Assembly (NCBI GenBank): GCA_031772625.1
Contig: CM062813.1
Coordinates: 765,762,720-765,826,719, forward strand
DNA length: 64,000 nucleotides
Direction: 5' to 3'
Source: Pinus tabuliformis
Taxonomy: Eukaryota > Streptophyta > Pinopsida > Pinales > Pinaceae
A program made the translations under genes and the position numbers. Positions 22,709 through 33,040 of this stretch are shown piece by piece. Within the stretch, counting starts at the first letter, position 1; each line of letters starts with the position of its first letter. Below the pieces are notes generated by a model. The model saw nothing but the letters and a program-made list of their open reading frames with translations. It was not told the DNA's origin and did not search any database.

Positions 22709-23999
22709 TATTTACCTTTGCTTTGGTGGGCTCCCTTGGAGCCTTGATGCTGGTTTCTAGCCATCTTTGGTTTTTTTGCTAACAGCTTCTCCAATGTAGG
22801 TTGGCTGCCCTGCAACTTGTCCTTATACATTTCATGCTCCCTTTTCTCCCGATCTGTTTTGCGCCCTCTTGTAGATCTCCTTACAGAGGCTTGGGAGTCT
22901 CCTATTTCTCCTTCCTCCTCCGAGTCTTCCGATTCTTGGTCCTCTTCCTCAACTTCTTCTGGGGTTCCTTTTGAGCTTTCTGCAACGCCTGAGTCCTTGG
23001 AGAGATTGGGCTGACCACCTTTCTCTGGAGTGACTGATTTCTGGGCCTCGACTTCATGGGTGTCCTCTGGTTGAGAGCTGAGGGGATCAAACCTGTTTTC
23101 TGGGGCAGTCTTGGGCGGGATCTGCTGAGCAGGGCCCTGATGAGGATTGCCATTAGATCCTCCCGCCTTCTGAGCCTTGAGAGAAGTTTTAGTTCGTTTG
23201 ACTTGGTTCCAGCCGTCCTCCTTCCCTTGCACAGATTCAATGTTGGACAGATAGCTTCTGGCAAAATGGCCATAAACATGGCATTTCTGGCATTTAAAGG
23301 GCAGCTGTTTGTAGTCTAGTTTCTGCATGTGTGTCCAGCTTCTCACCTTGATTTTAATGACCTCTGGAAGTCCCTCCTCCAGATCTACCTCCATGCAGAT
23401 CCTGGCACAATCATATTGATCCTTGTTATTCGCTCGATGTATAAATTTCCCTAGGGCATTTCCTATGTGCATCAATGAGTCCCAATTCCAGCAATGCACT
23501 GGAAGGTTTGGCAGCCTGACCCACACTGGGACAGCTTTGGGTGCATCTACTGCAGGATCGAAGTCTGGAGTCCATTTGTTCAGGTACGGACCCTGGGGGC
23601 CCATGAAGTAGGGGCTGTTTCGGAAGATCAGGTCTTTGTCGTCCTTTGAGGTAAACTCGAAGAGGAAGAATCCTCTCCCCAGGAAGTAGGAGGTCACACT
23701 TTCTTGAATCAACGACGCCTAGTTTCTTTTGACCCAGTTCTCGGTGGATTTGGGAGAAGGCCATAGTTCGGTGAACTGGCCGACCAGAGCTCTCTCTAAC
23801 AAGGACAATGCTACCTGGATCGGGGTTTCCGGAGGGAGGGAGATCTCAGGGATACCGTCCAGTTTCTTGATGAATTTCGCAGCTTTGACATTCTTCTTCT
23901 TAGGGAGACCTTCCAGAAGGCGGTTGAGGGCCTCAACTGATGAGGACGGAGGGAGGGGGGAGGGGAGAAGACCGCCTAGGGAGTGCCCAGCACCTCCAT
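22708..23999 (-). pseudogene. LINE-2 ORF1, DUF4283 and zinc-knuckle protein
   Basis: ATG at 23,999 opens the frame; a frame change after about seven codons and a stop in VKRN-stop-ASLIQ separate the N-terminus from the 23,712-22,708 block. That block has SYFLGRGFFLFEFTSKDDKD, VPVWVRLPNLPVHCWNWDSL and CARICMEVDLEEGLP (DUF4283), a zinc knuckle FKCQKCHVYGHFARS with the last Cys replaced by Ser, then a long charged tail rich in Glu and Ser. The stop TAA (22,710-22,708) overlaps the ORF2 ATG as TAATG. Confidence 0.87.
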
Positions 24000-24205
24000 G
24001 GTCACAAGCTCTGAGAAGAGCTTGCCAAATTCGAACCGGGCCTACTCAAACCTCCAATGATCTGGCCGACCGCATGGTAGGTGAAGAGCAACGAGCGAGC
24101 CCTCCCGCAGAGAGCAGAGCGTCGGAGAGTGGGCTTGAGCGCAGCCTGCAGGACGTGCAGGGAGCGGATTTGGACATGGCTGAGGGCGATCTCTCAGAGC
24201 TGCAA

Positions 24206-24459
24206 CACTTAATTGTTATAATGTAAAAATAAAAAACACTTGTTTATTATTATTATTATTTTTTTTTTTTATAGTTTTTTAAAATTTTGTATTTTTGTAT
24301 TTTTTTTAAATTTTTGTTTTGTATTTTTGTTTTGTCCTTGTATATATATATATTTAAGTGTTCAATATTTAAAAAAAGAGAAATAAGACAACTAGAAAAT
24401 TTGTTAAGTAATCAACATTTAAAAAATAATTGTGCATAATTAGGACATAATTTTTTTTG
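24206..24459. other. AT-rich flank of LINE-2
   Basis: T-rich plus strand with poly(T), (TTA)n and short TATATA runs. Nothing coding is seen. It complements the A-rich flank on the left side of LINE-2. Confidence 0.5.
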
Positions 24460-24790
24460 AAGTGTCAAAAATGTCTTTTAAAAAAAATGTTGATACTTTT
24501 CAAAATCCGCATGAAAATCCCCAACATTTAAAAAAAATAACCACACTTAATACAATAGAAAATTTAAAGTGTCAAAAACAAGCCCTTTAAAAAAATGGTT
24601 GATGTTGCATCAAAACGTTTCAAAATCAGCATGAAAATCACTAACATTTAAAAATAAATATTTATATTTGATACATAAGAAAATTTAAAGTGTCAAAAAT
24701 ATGTTAAAAAAATTGTATTCTGAATCTACGCTTTTCAAAATCGGATGATTTTTTTGCTACCTCAATAAAACAGGTAATCATATCAATTCC
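24460..24790. repeat. Tandem repeat of about 107-121 bp, three diverged copies
   Basis: The phrase AAGTGTCAAAAA starts units at 24,460, 24,567 and 24,688. Each continues with TTTTCAAAATC.GCATGAAAAT and AACATTTAAAAA. Only the first two units are complete. A weaker related unit may precede them from about 24,356. Confidence 0.75.
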
Positions 24791-24879
24791 TATTTCAAAG
24801 TTTATGTTGTTTTTAATTGTGTTTGTTCCTCTAATGATATCTGTTTGGGTTTTCATCCCAGTGTGAATTCTCTTCTTTA

Positions 24880-26240
24880 TGCTCTATGGTAAGGAGAAGT
24901 TCCTGAATTCACTCCTCTCCCCTATCTGAAATGTACATCATTACATTCAATGGGGAGATATAGTAAGTGGGAAAGGAAAGTGCTTTGATTTGTTGGGATG
25001 CCTTATTGTTTAGGTTTGGGTTAGGTTCCACGGGTAGTTAGGGTCGCAAAGGAGGATTACTTGGTGGTTTCCATCCTTGAAGCTGCAATAATATCTGACT
25101 CAGGGGAGAGGGCCACTATGGGCATAGTGTAGGGTGCAAAATTGGAAGAGGACTAGGAGGTTGCCACATAACTGTAGGATTTTGAATTTGTTGAGGAACC
25201 TGCTGAGGATTATACATGTTAGGCCAGGTATTAAAAGATTATGAAGGATCTTGAGCTATACTTGGTGGTCAAATTTGCCATGTCTTCTTTGAGCCAATAG
25301 AATATGCCAACTCTGTCTCCTCATCAGATTCCTTGAATATTTCTTTTAATCTTTCTAGCCATGGGTAATGCTTTGTTGAGTGATCTAGCTCACAAATGCC
25401 ACATACTTTCACATTGTTAAATAGACACTCTTTGAGGGACTACTTCTTCCTATAGCTAGAGTAGAATATTGACATTGCCTTTTTAGCTTAAGTCTGCTTA
25501 TATTTTCACTGTAAAACATCCAATTGTGAAGAAAATGAGCTAATGTTATCTGTTTTAAAATTTTCAAACAAATTACCAATTTTTACCTTTGTGACTCCAC
25601 CATTAGACAAATTTGTATCTTAGTAGAAGCGTCTCATGCTAAAGTTGTGTTCCATGATGATCCTCTCAAACTCCTCAAGTAGAGTGCAACTATGTCACCA
25701 TAAGGCTCCTTTAATATGTCTCCTTTTCCCATTAGATTTAACATGTCCACACAGTCATCTATCATTCCCTGAATCAAAATTGTCTTAAAGATATATTTAT
25801 CCATATCCACATGTTTATATATTTGCAGATTATATTAGAGGCGCTCCATGTAATATTATAAGCTCTCTTCCTCCTTCTGAGACATTCTAAAAATTTCCTT
25901 CCTTTGATCTCTTGTTTTGCAATAATCTTGATATATCCCCAAGAAGGTTTTCTTCCTGTCATCCTAGGAAGAAATAAATGCCCCATCAAGGCCCATAAAG
26001 CACCTTAATGCAACTCCTTTCAACATAGCAGAGAACAACTTTCACTTCTAAGCAAATGTAATATGGTCGTAGCTCCTACACAAAATGTCAAATTTGAAAA
26101 GGAAGGTGTCTGGATCTTTGCTAGTCATGTCATGGAAGTTTCGAAGAGCTAAAATATGAAAGCTTTTTTAGTCTTGAATATAGGTTATCATCAGTGTTTG
26201 AGCGATTCCTTGAAGAACCATTTCTTCCTTTCTCAACAAG
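24880..26240 (-). pseudogene. Ty3/gypsy gag relic (same family as the gag at 62.5-63.7 kb)
   Basis: Minus-strand translation, with many stops and frame changes, gives SKDPDTFLFKFDILCRSYDH, LKGVALRCFMGLDGAF, FLGIYQDYCKTRDQ and IFRMSQKEEESL, and further on a CGICELDHSTKHYPWLERLK segment like the region after the gag zinc knuckle. The plus-strand gag at 62,502-63,740 has matching FKYGALHWFMGLEGN, FLEKYKGYCGDHDLKEI and MSQKEEESLGDYVE. This is an old coat-protein relic; no pol remains beside it and LINE-2 lies beyond its 3' side. Confidence 0.75.
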
Positions 26241-26547
26241 CTTCTTTTGCTAGTTGGTATATTCTATCAACACATGGATTAGTGCATGGGGAAATACAAA
26301 CTTTTCTACTTTTAATGAAATTTGTTGGAACAAAACCTAATTGCATGAAATAAACTTCTATGTTCATGCAACATATGTGTCCTAACTATTTATGAGGTTG
26401 AGCCTGCCTCAATCTGTCGAAGCAATGCATCGGTTCTTACCTCTCGTCTTACCACCATGTCACCTTAGAGTCAGGAGCACTTCTAATGCATTTTATTTTA
26501 ATAGTGCATCTAAAAAGAATAACGCCAATTATGCTCTAGTGCCCTAT
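26241..26547. other. Short unassigned flank left of the gypsy element
   Basis: No gene is seen. The last bases include TGCCCT at 26,540-26,545, which recurs at 37,650-37,655 just outside the other end of the gypsy element. Confidence 0.4.
26540..26545. repeat. Candidate gypsy target-site duplication, left
   Basis: TGCCCT, matched by TGCCCT at 37,650-37,655. Two bases (AT) separate it from the LTR TG on this side, so the left end may carry two extra element bases or mutations. Confidence 0.55.
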
Positions 26548-27462
26548 TGAAGCCCCAGAAATCGGGTCTACAACAAGGGGGATACCCGCCTGGTCCGGAC
26601 CTTGGTTGGCAACTCCTTTTCCGTTTGGTATAGCGGGTCCGACTGGGGATGTGGGACCAGTTTCCCAATTTCAGTGTGTGTGTGAGAAAGATGAATATTT
26701 CTGTTTCTAACAGTTTCTAAATGGAATACTTCTTAATCTAATTCTAATCTAATAATAAGGAAACTGTATTCTAATAACAGGAATATGTAAATCTACACTA
26801 ACCCGGGGTGTGATTTTTCTTCTATGCGATCTAAAATGATTTCAAACAACAACTGGTAATAAAGATCATTCAGCTGTTATGAGAAAAGAATTTAGTACAG
26901 ATGAACCACTTCGTATAAAAAGTTAGACGAAACAGTTGTGCAAAACATATCGCATAATGAGCTACTCATACACTAAGCATAAATAAATAGCTATCACCAT
27001 ACAAAAGTGCCAAATGATAACTCAGACATTCATACATTAATATATGAATAACTGAACTGGAAATCACTGTAACACAAGGCAGAAATAGTTAAGAGATAGA
27101 AATACCATTTATAACTAGCCCTACTCATGAGCTTCAAGTGATCACGATTTATCTCTCCTTGATCAAATATCTACTAAGAGTACAAAATTGCAACATCAGT
27201 AGCAGATATCAAATGCAAACATTAATAAATCCTGTTCCATTCATTCATCAAAACTTCCTCAGAGGGTACAGAAGTGCATGTTCTGGGGATAAGTTTTTGA
27301 TAAATTTCAGGACCCCTCTCTAAATGCATGAGAGGGGTTTAAATACTACTAAACTAATTCTAAAAATAAATTATTACAAAAATATAGGATGCGGTTTAAA
27401 TGACCATCCTCTTTTCAGGAAAATAAAACAAAATTAAAGCTAAAATTAAATCTAATATTAAA

Positions 27463-28263
27463 CTATTTCTGTATTTGGTCCTTGAAATCACACGCATGCA
27501 ACATCTGTTTAAGCAGAGTCGGCTGGCTGACTTCCACTTTTAGCTGAGCTGAGTAAACATAATCGACAAGTGCTGGCGCCATCTTTTCGGCCGAATTGAT
27601 GATACACTTAACAATCATCCATTGGCTATGTGGCTTTACCAAGTAAGCCCAGTAATAATCCTAGTTCAACTTGGTTAACCCTTGGATTGCTTGTGCCTTT
27701 TCTTGAGCTCTCTGTTTCCAATCTGCCTATAGTTTTACTTTCTTGCGATTTTTGGGACTTGCAGGTGGCTGGGCAACTAGCAGCTTTCCTTTTTTAGAAA
27801 TTTTTCTCAGCGCTAATTGCGCATCGGAAACTGCCTCCGTTTCTTGATCCAGGTTTCCTTGATGCGTTTTTTGCCTTTTGCGCTTTTTCCTTCCAACAGA
27901 TACAAAGTTCAAAATTTGTAAAAATAATACTTCTATGAACTCTTGACATTGAGTCTTAAACTGTTTGTTTCTGATTTCTATGTTGTCCAATATCCACTTC
28001 ACCATGTCTATATATGGGAGGATTTTTGGCCTTGCTGCTATCCGATGTAAGAATGAGCAAGCTAGCTCTGAAATGGATGCCTCTGAAGAACCATTTGAGC
28101 CCGCGGTAGCAAGTACTTCCATTACTCTGGGATTTTCCTCTTCGAGCAGATTATACATGCCTTCCCACGTAGCTATTCCCGCGTCTCTGTTACAGGCCGT
28201 GTCTGTATATAAGGGTGCCATTTCCTTTTCTTCTGAGCTTGGAGCTTTGCTTTTCTTTCCCAT
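27463..28263 (-). pseudogene. LTR-borne open reading frame, unknown protein
   Basis: Within the 3' LTR and in the sense of the element, ATG at 28,263-28,261 opens MGKKSKAPSSEEKEMAPLYT and runs 178 codons to TAG at 27,729-27,727. The same frame then continues 88 more codons, interrupted only by a second TAG at 27,663-27,661, to a final TAG at 27,465-27,463. The frame is open upstream of the ATG to about 28,362. The first part is acidic then helical (FLHRIAARPKILPYIDMVKW) and has two basic clusters, GRKKRKRQK and KNRKKVKL, which look like nuclear localisation signals. No family is recognised. It could be a captured host gene fragment or an LTR accessory protein; the truncated 5' LTR keeps only its N-terminal part with a further stop. 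Confidence 0.55.
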
Positions 28264-28529
28264 TTCAACCTGTGTAATGCTTTTTATCGGCCTCTGTCCT
28301 ACGTTCCTGCAATTCACAAGTGAAGCGAAAACGAATGACAGGTAAGGGTGATGGGAAAAGTTTTAAATGGCGCAGACATATCAAGCATACCACCTTACGT
28401 GAAATGATTCTTTCAATAAGCACGCACCCATAATCCATTATAATTGGCAACTACCTCATTTATTAGCATTAAAGCGCATAACCAGGTGTCAGCTTAGGGA
28501 AAATACTTTTCTTGAATAACGCGCTCGAA

Positions 28530-28720
28530 AGATCTGCGATGAAGCGATTTTGCGATTTGCTTCGCAACATCGCAGATCGCAATATCTCAAAACTGCAATA
28601 TCACAATATCGCAACATCTCAATATCACAATATCGATCGCTCGTGACATCGCATTATAGTTTTAATCGCTGCATCGCGAAATCGCAATATCGCAACATCG
28701 CAATATCTCAAATCGCAGAA
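28530..28720. repeat. CpG-rich ATCGCAAT-type short repeat in the 3' LTR
   Basis: Irregular iterations of ATCGCAATATCGCAACATCG-like octamers and decamers in otherwise AT-rich DNA. Several CG positions of the counterpart at 37,065-37,235 read TG or CA here (ATCTC, ATCAC), as expected from deamination of methylated CpG. Confidence 0.8.
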
Positions 28721-29138
28721 ATGTTATGGTGACAATCTTTGTTAATCTATTTTTTGCGATATGCGATCTTGCGATCGGCGTCATCGCATATCGGCAAATT
28801 TTAAAGTTTTTTAATGAGAGTTGTGCTGAATGCGATGCGATATTTGTTTTTTATTGCATATCACGATCTCACAAATGTTGGAATTCTGCTTGTAAGGTGG
28901 CATCCCGCTATCTTATGCGATGCAATATTTCCTAAGGAAAGATTTTACTTTACCTTATCATAAAAATTAGCTTTTTTGGATTTTTCAAGAAGGTTTCCTA
29001 AGCTTATGATGGTAATTTTATTCAAAAAGGAAATTTAAACACTATTTTAATTTTTTATATTTTTAACTAAGGGTACCCTCTTATTTAGTATTAGGAATAA
29101 CACTAAATAAAAAAGGGGGGTTGTTGCTGGCCACAACA

Positions 29139-30224
29139 ATTGGCGATTTACTTGGAAGAACCAGTTATCTCTGCTGTTTTTTGAATTTTCAAAACTTCCA
29201 AAATAGAAAATTTTCTAGAAAGTTAAACTTTATTATAAAAAGATAAAGTACATTATATTCTAACATGTCAATGACATTTTGTTTCAACTATTTTCAACTT
29301 TGATTATTTGCTGCCTCAAGCTAGTCCTTGTATTTACATCAGTCATTACTTAGTTTGTAAAGATAAAACAAAGTCTTCTCTCTAAACCAGTTTTTTAGAT
29401 ATGCTCATTTGTCGTAGGTAGAGCCTCTGCTGCCAGCAGGCGTTTATAGCCTTGACAGGGTTACCTGTTACCCAACAATGATACTGTATCCTACTTAAAG
29501 AAACCCACAATTCTCAAAGAAGAATCCATATCCACACTTTCTACTTTCATTTTCTTTTTATTCTTAAAGAACAACGTCTTGGTTTGGCCAGATGGCCAAT
29601 TTATGACACAGTCATTCATTGATTTATAACTTTGCTAAACAAGCTGGCTCGTGATGAGACCCCTTGCCTTTTGATTGCAACAATCTTAAGTCTTTGCCCT
29701 GTTGTGGTATGTAGTATTGGCAAAGTCAACAAGTTATAATATCTGTGATTATGATAAGCCGACTCGTGATGAGACCTCTCACTCTTTAAGATAAAGTGTA
29801 TCCTTGGATTGTTCCTCTGAAAGTTGTGATTTCTTTAGTAGGGAGGAAGTCATTTTTTCCTTAAGATAGCTCTGGACGACAATAGTAGAGTTTTTGGAAA
29901 TAATTGTTCTACAGAGAACCTTTATTTTGTTATTGATACTTTTCATTGCACTGATATAAAACAATTTCTCACCAAAGGTTGTTTTCATCAAATTTTTTGA
30001 AGTTGAAAGTAGTATAATATCTAGGTTAGAGTCTTTAACTGTATCTTTCAATATTAAAGATCAATTTTCCAAAATATTTGCTATTTATACAAGCGAAAGA
30101 TCAAAATGTGAAAGAGAACTGGTGTCTTTTTCATAAATTCCTATCGTAACCATTCACAACTGGTCTTATTATGAAAATAAAAACAACTATTCTACAAAAA
30201 TAGAAGACTGATCTTCTATGGAAA
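29139..30224 (-). other. Gypsy 3' internal non-coding region
   Basis: Lies between the integrase end and the 3' LTR. A 90-codon frame (30,051-29,779) is Lys/Ser-rich and unrecognised. CTCGTGATGAGACC is repeated at about 29,648 and 29,763. No good polypurine tract is seen directly against the 3' LTR; the adjacent minus-strand bases are AAGTAAATCGCCAAT. Confidence 0.6.
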
Positions 30225-32186
30225 ATATTTCTTGAGAATTTGACCATTAACAGGTAAAGAATCCCTCTTCCCTGCTAAATCTTGCAACATGAAGGTTGAT
30301 GGACCTATAATTTCTACAATTTGAAAAGGACCAAGTCACATTCTTTGAAATTTTGTATGTTTTCCCTTTTCCTCATGAGCCTTGTCCCATTTTAAAACTA
30401 AATCTCCTATCTGAAAATATTTTCTGGATACCATATTGGAATCAAAAGAGGCTTTCACCAATGCTTGATGATGAGCGTGAGTAATCTTAGCCCTTTCTCG
30501 TTGTTCTTCTAATTTAATTAATTCCAACTGCCTAAGTTGTAAATAAGAAGTTGGTACTTCATCAATGTACTGAACTAAGGCTAAAGAGGGAATTTCCAGA
30601 TGCGTTGGAAGAACCACTTCTTTCCCATAAACTAAATTAAAGGGAGAAGTGCCGATAGAGGCTTTCTGTGTTATTCAGTCTGCCCATAAAGCATATGTTA
30701 AAGACTTATGCCAATTTTTATGATTTTGGTCAATGGTTCGCTTGATGATTCTAATTAAGTTCTTATTTGTGGACTCGGCTAAACCATTCCCTTGTGGATA
30801 GTAATTGGCAGAATATTTAAGTTTGAAACCTCTTTTGAGTGCAAACTCAGTCATTGCATTACCAGAAAAGTATGATGCATTATCAAACATTAAAGCGGAA
30901 GGCAATCCAAACCTGGTGATTATGAACTGATCTATAAATTCAATGATATTTTCAGCATTAGCCGTCTTGAGTGGAACTGCTTCTACCCATTTAGTAAAGT
31001 AATCTGTTGCTGTGAGGATGTATCTATGCTGTTTAGAAGAGTGAGGAATGATCTCACCTATTATGTCTAATCCCCACTGATCGAAAGGCTGTTCGATGAT
31101 AACTGGTTGCAGTGGCAAGGATTGTTTCTTTTGTCTTCCGACAACAGTTTGACAGACTTGGCATTTTCTTACATAGTTATGTGCGTCTTTAAATAATGTG
31201 GGACAATAATAGCCTGCGCATAAGATCTTGTGAGCAGTTGCATCTCTAGCGTAGTGTCCACCTGCTGGCCCATCATGGAGTTCCTGCAAAACTTTTTCAG
31301 CTTCAGCTTTCTCAAGACATCTAAGTAGAATAGAATCATAATTTATTTTGAAAAGAACATCATTTACAAGTTGATATTGTTTGGCTTTTAACCTCAGGGC
31401 TCTTTTCTTGGTGTGATCAAGGTTTGGAGGAACATATCCATTCTTTAAATAATAAATAATATTAGCATATAATGACTCAGCATCGTTTAGGCTTACCTCG
31501 TATACCTGTACCCCTTCAGATGGATTTTCGGGCGTTAGCGATGCTCCTGCCAGCAATTTGCAAAAGCCTTGACCTTTTACAATGTTTGCTGGTTTGATTT
31601 CTACGTCGTATTCTTGTAAGGCAATAACCCAATTTTCCCTTTTCTCACCTACATCCTTTTGTACTAGAAGACTTCTTAGCACTGGAAACGGTACTATGAT
31701 CTTGGTATGTGTCTTGAGTAAGAAAGGTCTAAAATATTTAATTGCTTTAAAAACAGCATAGGCTTGTTTCTCCACATCCAAATTCTTCAGTTCAGCACCT
31801 TGTAAATTGGAACTAAAAAAAATAATTGGGGCTTCCACCTTCTCTTGATTTACCTGAGTGAGTATCGCAACATATGATCTATCTAAGGCAAAGGTATACA
31901 AAATAAAAGGATCCAAAAAATTTGGAGTTGCTAACGATGGAGCATTGATAATGGGTTGTTTGATCAGATTGAAAGCCTCATGTTCATCTTGGCCCCATTT
32001 AAAGTTTGCGTTCTTTTTAATCATGGTTTGTAAGCGAGACAAAATTCTTGAAAAATCTGGAACGAATCTCTTTACAAAATTGATCTGGCCAAGGAAAGAT
32101 TGCATGGCTTTCTTATTGTGAGCTAAGGGAACTGCGGAAATTTCTTTGATTCTGTCAGGATCAATGTGAATTCTAGATTTTGACAC
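30225..32186 (-). pseudogene. Gypsy pol: RNase H and integrase
   Basis: The 503-codon frame 32,186-30,675 starts in the RT thumb (KKAMQSFLGQINFVKRFVPD), passes the RT-linked RNase H (DPFILYTFALDRSYVAILTQ, IIFFSSNLQGAE), then the integrase zinc finger (GGHYARDATAHKI with KCQVCQ) and the catalytic core with D (WGLDIIGEI), D (MFDNASYFSG) and E (NGLAESTNKNL). After a stop at 30,673 the frame resumes at 30,617 with SRKYFQIGDLVLKW, and a GPFQIVEIIGPSTF module follows a TGG-to-TGA-type stop. No chromodomain was seen. Integrase joins cDNA to the genome. Confidence 0.92.
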
Positions 32187-32189
32187 TAT

Positions 32190-33001
32190 GAATCCTAGAA
32201 GTTTTCCTTCACTTAATGCGAAAAAGGATTTTTTTGGGTTAAGCGAAATTCCATACCTTAAACAACGTTGGAATATTTGTTTTAGATCCCTAAGGTGGTT
32301 GTTTTATTTCTTGGAATAAACAATAATATCATCCAAATAGATTACTACTGACTTATTAACTAACCCTTTGATGCGATGTCCATGGCTCTTTGAAATGTGG
32401 CACCCACGTTAATCAAACCAAATGACATCTTTTGATATGCGTATGTGCCCCATTTAGTTCTAAATGTAGTTTTTAGTTGATCGTCGGGATGTACCAGCAC
32501 TTGGTTGTATCCTGAGAATCCATCCAAGAATGACATTAATTCTGAGCCTGCAACTGCCTGCAGCATTTGTTCCATGGGAGGTAAAGGAAAATTATCCTTT
32601 TGGCAGGCCTAGTTAAGATTTCGAAACTCAATGTAGATTCTGATATCTCCGTTTTTTTTTCTAACAGGTACCATATTGGAGACCCATTTAGAATGTCTAA
32701 TGGGAAAGATTATCTTGGCTTTCAATAACTTGTTGAGTTCAGTTTTAATCTGGTTTTCTAAATTTGGATGTATCTTTCTCAACTTCTGTTGGACAGGTTT
32801 TTCATTATCAATCATTGGGATAGTATGTTGGATGATGGAGGTGTCGTATGTTTTGAGTTCATCGTAATTCCATGCAAAAACACCTTTGTATTGTTTCAAA
32901 AGATGAATATATGCTAATTTCTCTTTAGGGGCTAGGCCAAGGCCTAGGTTGATGTTTTGTTGTTTAGTATCAGTTCCTAGATTTACCAATTCATAATTCA
33001 A
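32190..33001 (-). pseudogene. Gypsy pol: reverse transcriptase
   Basis: Motifs in order: QYKGVFAWNYDELKTYD, KLRKIHPNLENQIKTELNKL, KWVSNMVPVRKKNGDIRI (here with IYIEFRNLN for the usual CVDFRNLN), LDGFSGYNQVLVHPDD, TKWGTYAYQKMSFGLINVGA and VVIYLDDIIVYSKK (YLDD active site near 32,336). Stops at 32,609 and after YSKK, and a frame break near 32,360, interrupt it. The FAWNYDELKTYDTSIIQH start is typical of Tat-like plant elements. Confidence 0.92.
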
Positions 33002-33040
33002 AGTTGAACTTTGGAGTTTTGAATTGGTAGATCTTTTAAA

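Larger units (their letters stand above)
18228..24205 (-). mobile_element. LINE-2: second plant L1 retrotransposon, decayed
   Basis: A 6-kb minus-strand LINE. A poly(T) at about 18,228-18,246 marks the 3' poly(A), a GC-rich 5' UTR covers 24,000-24,205, and the base composition drops sharply beyond 24,205. Order: ORF1 (DUF4283, zinc knuckle), then ORF2 (endonuclease, RT, zf-RVT, RNase H). The 3' UTR is only about 35 bases and lacks the tandem repeat of LINE-1, and protein similarity to LINE-1 is limited, so it belongs to another L1 family. No clear target-site duplication was found in the low-complexity flanks, so the outer ends are approximate. Confidence 0.92.
26548..29138 (-). repeat. Gypsy 3' LTR (full length, 2,591 bp)
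   Basis: Aligns with 36,261-37,649 at both ends: TGAAGCCC...GGTCCGGACCTTGGTTGGCA and the right-hand GGCCACAACA. About 1.19 kb between roughly 26,905 and 28,092 has no counterpart in the other LTR. Because two LTRs are identical when inserted, the missing part was most simply lost from the 5' LTR, so this copy shows the original length. It contains a long open frame (27,463-28,263, minus) and a CpG-rich ATCGCAAT-type repeat. Confidence 0.93.

Noticed and set aside
18228-24220. Target-site duplication for LINE-2
   Set aside because: The flanks are low-complexity A/T and several weak matches exist; none is convincing.
23729-24226. 165-codon plus-strand open frame at the 5' end of LINE-2
   Set aside because: It lies antisense over the GC-rich 5' UTR and ORF1 start, with no motif and no upstream gene context; GC richness reduces stops.
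27965-28345. 126-codon plus-strand frame in the gypsy 3' LTR
   Set aside because: Antisense to the longer sense-strand frame and partly present in the 5' LTR only as its shadow; the minus frame has better composition.
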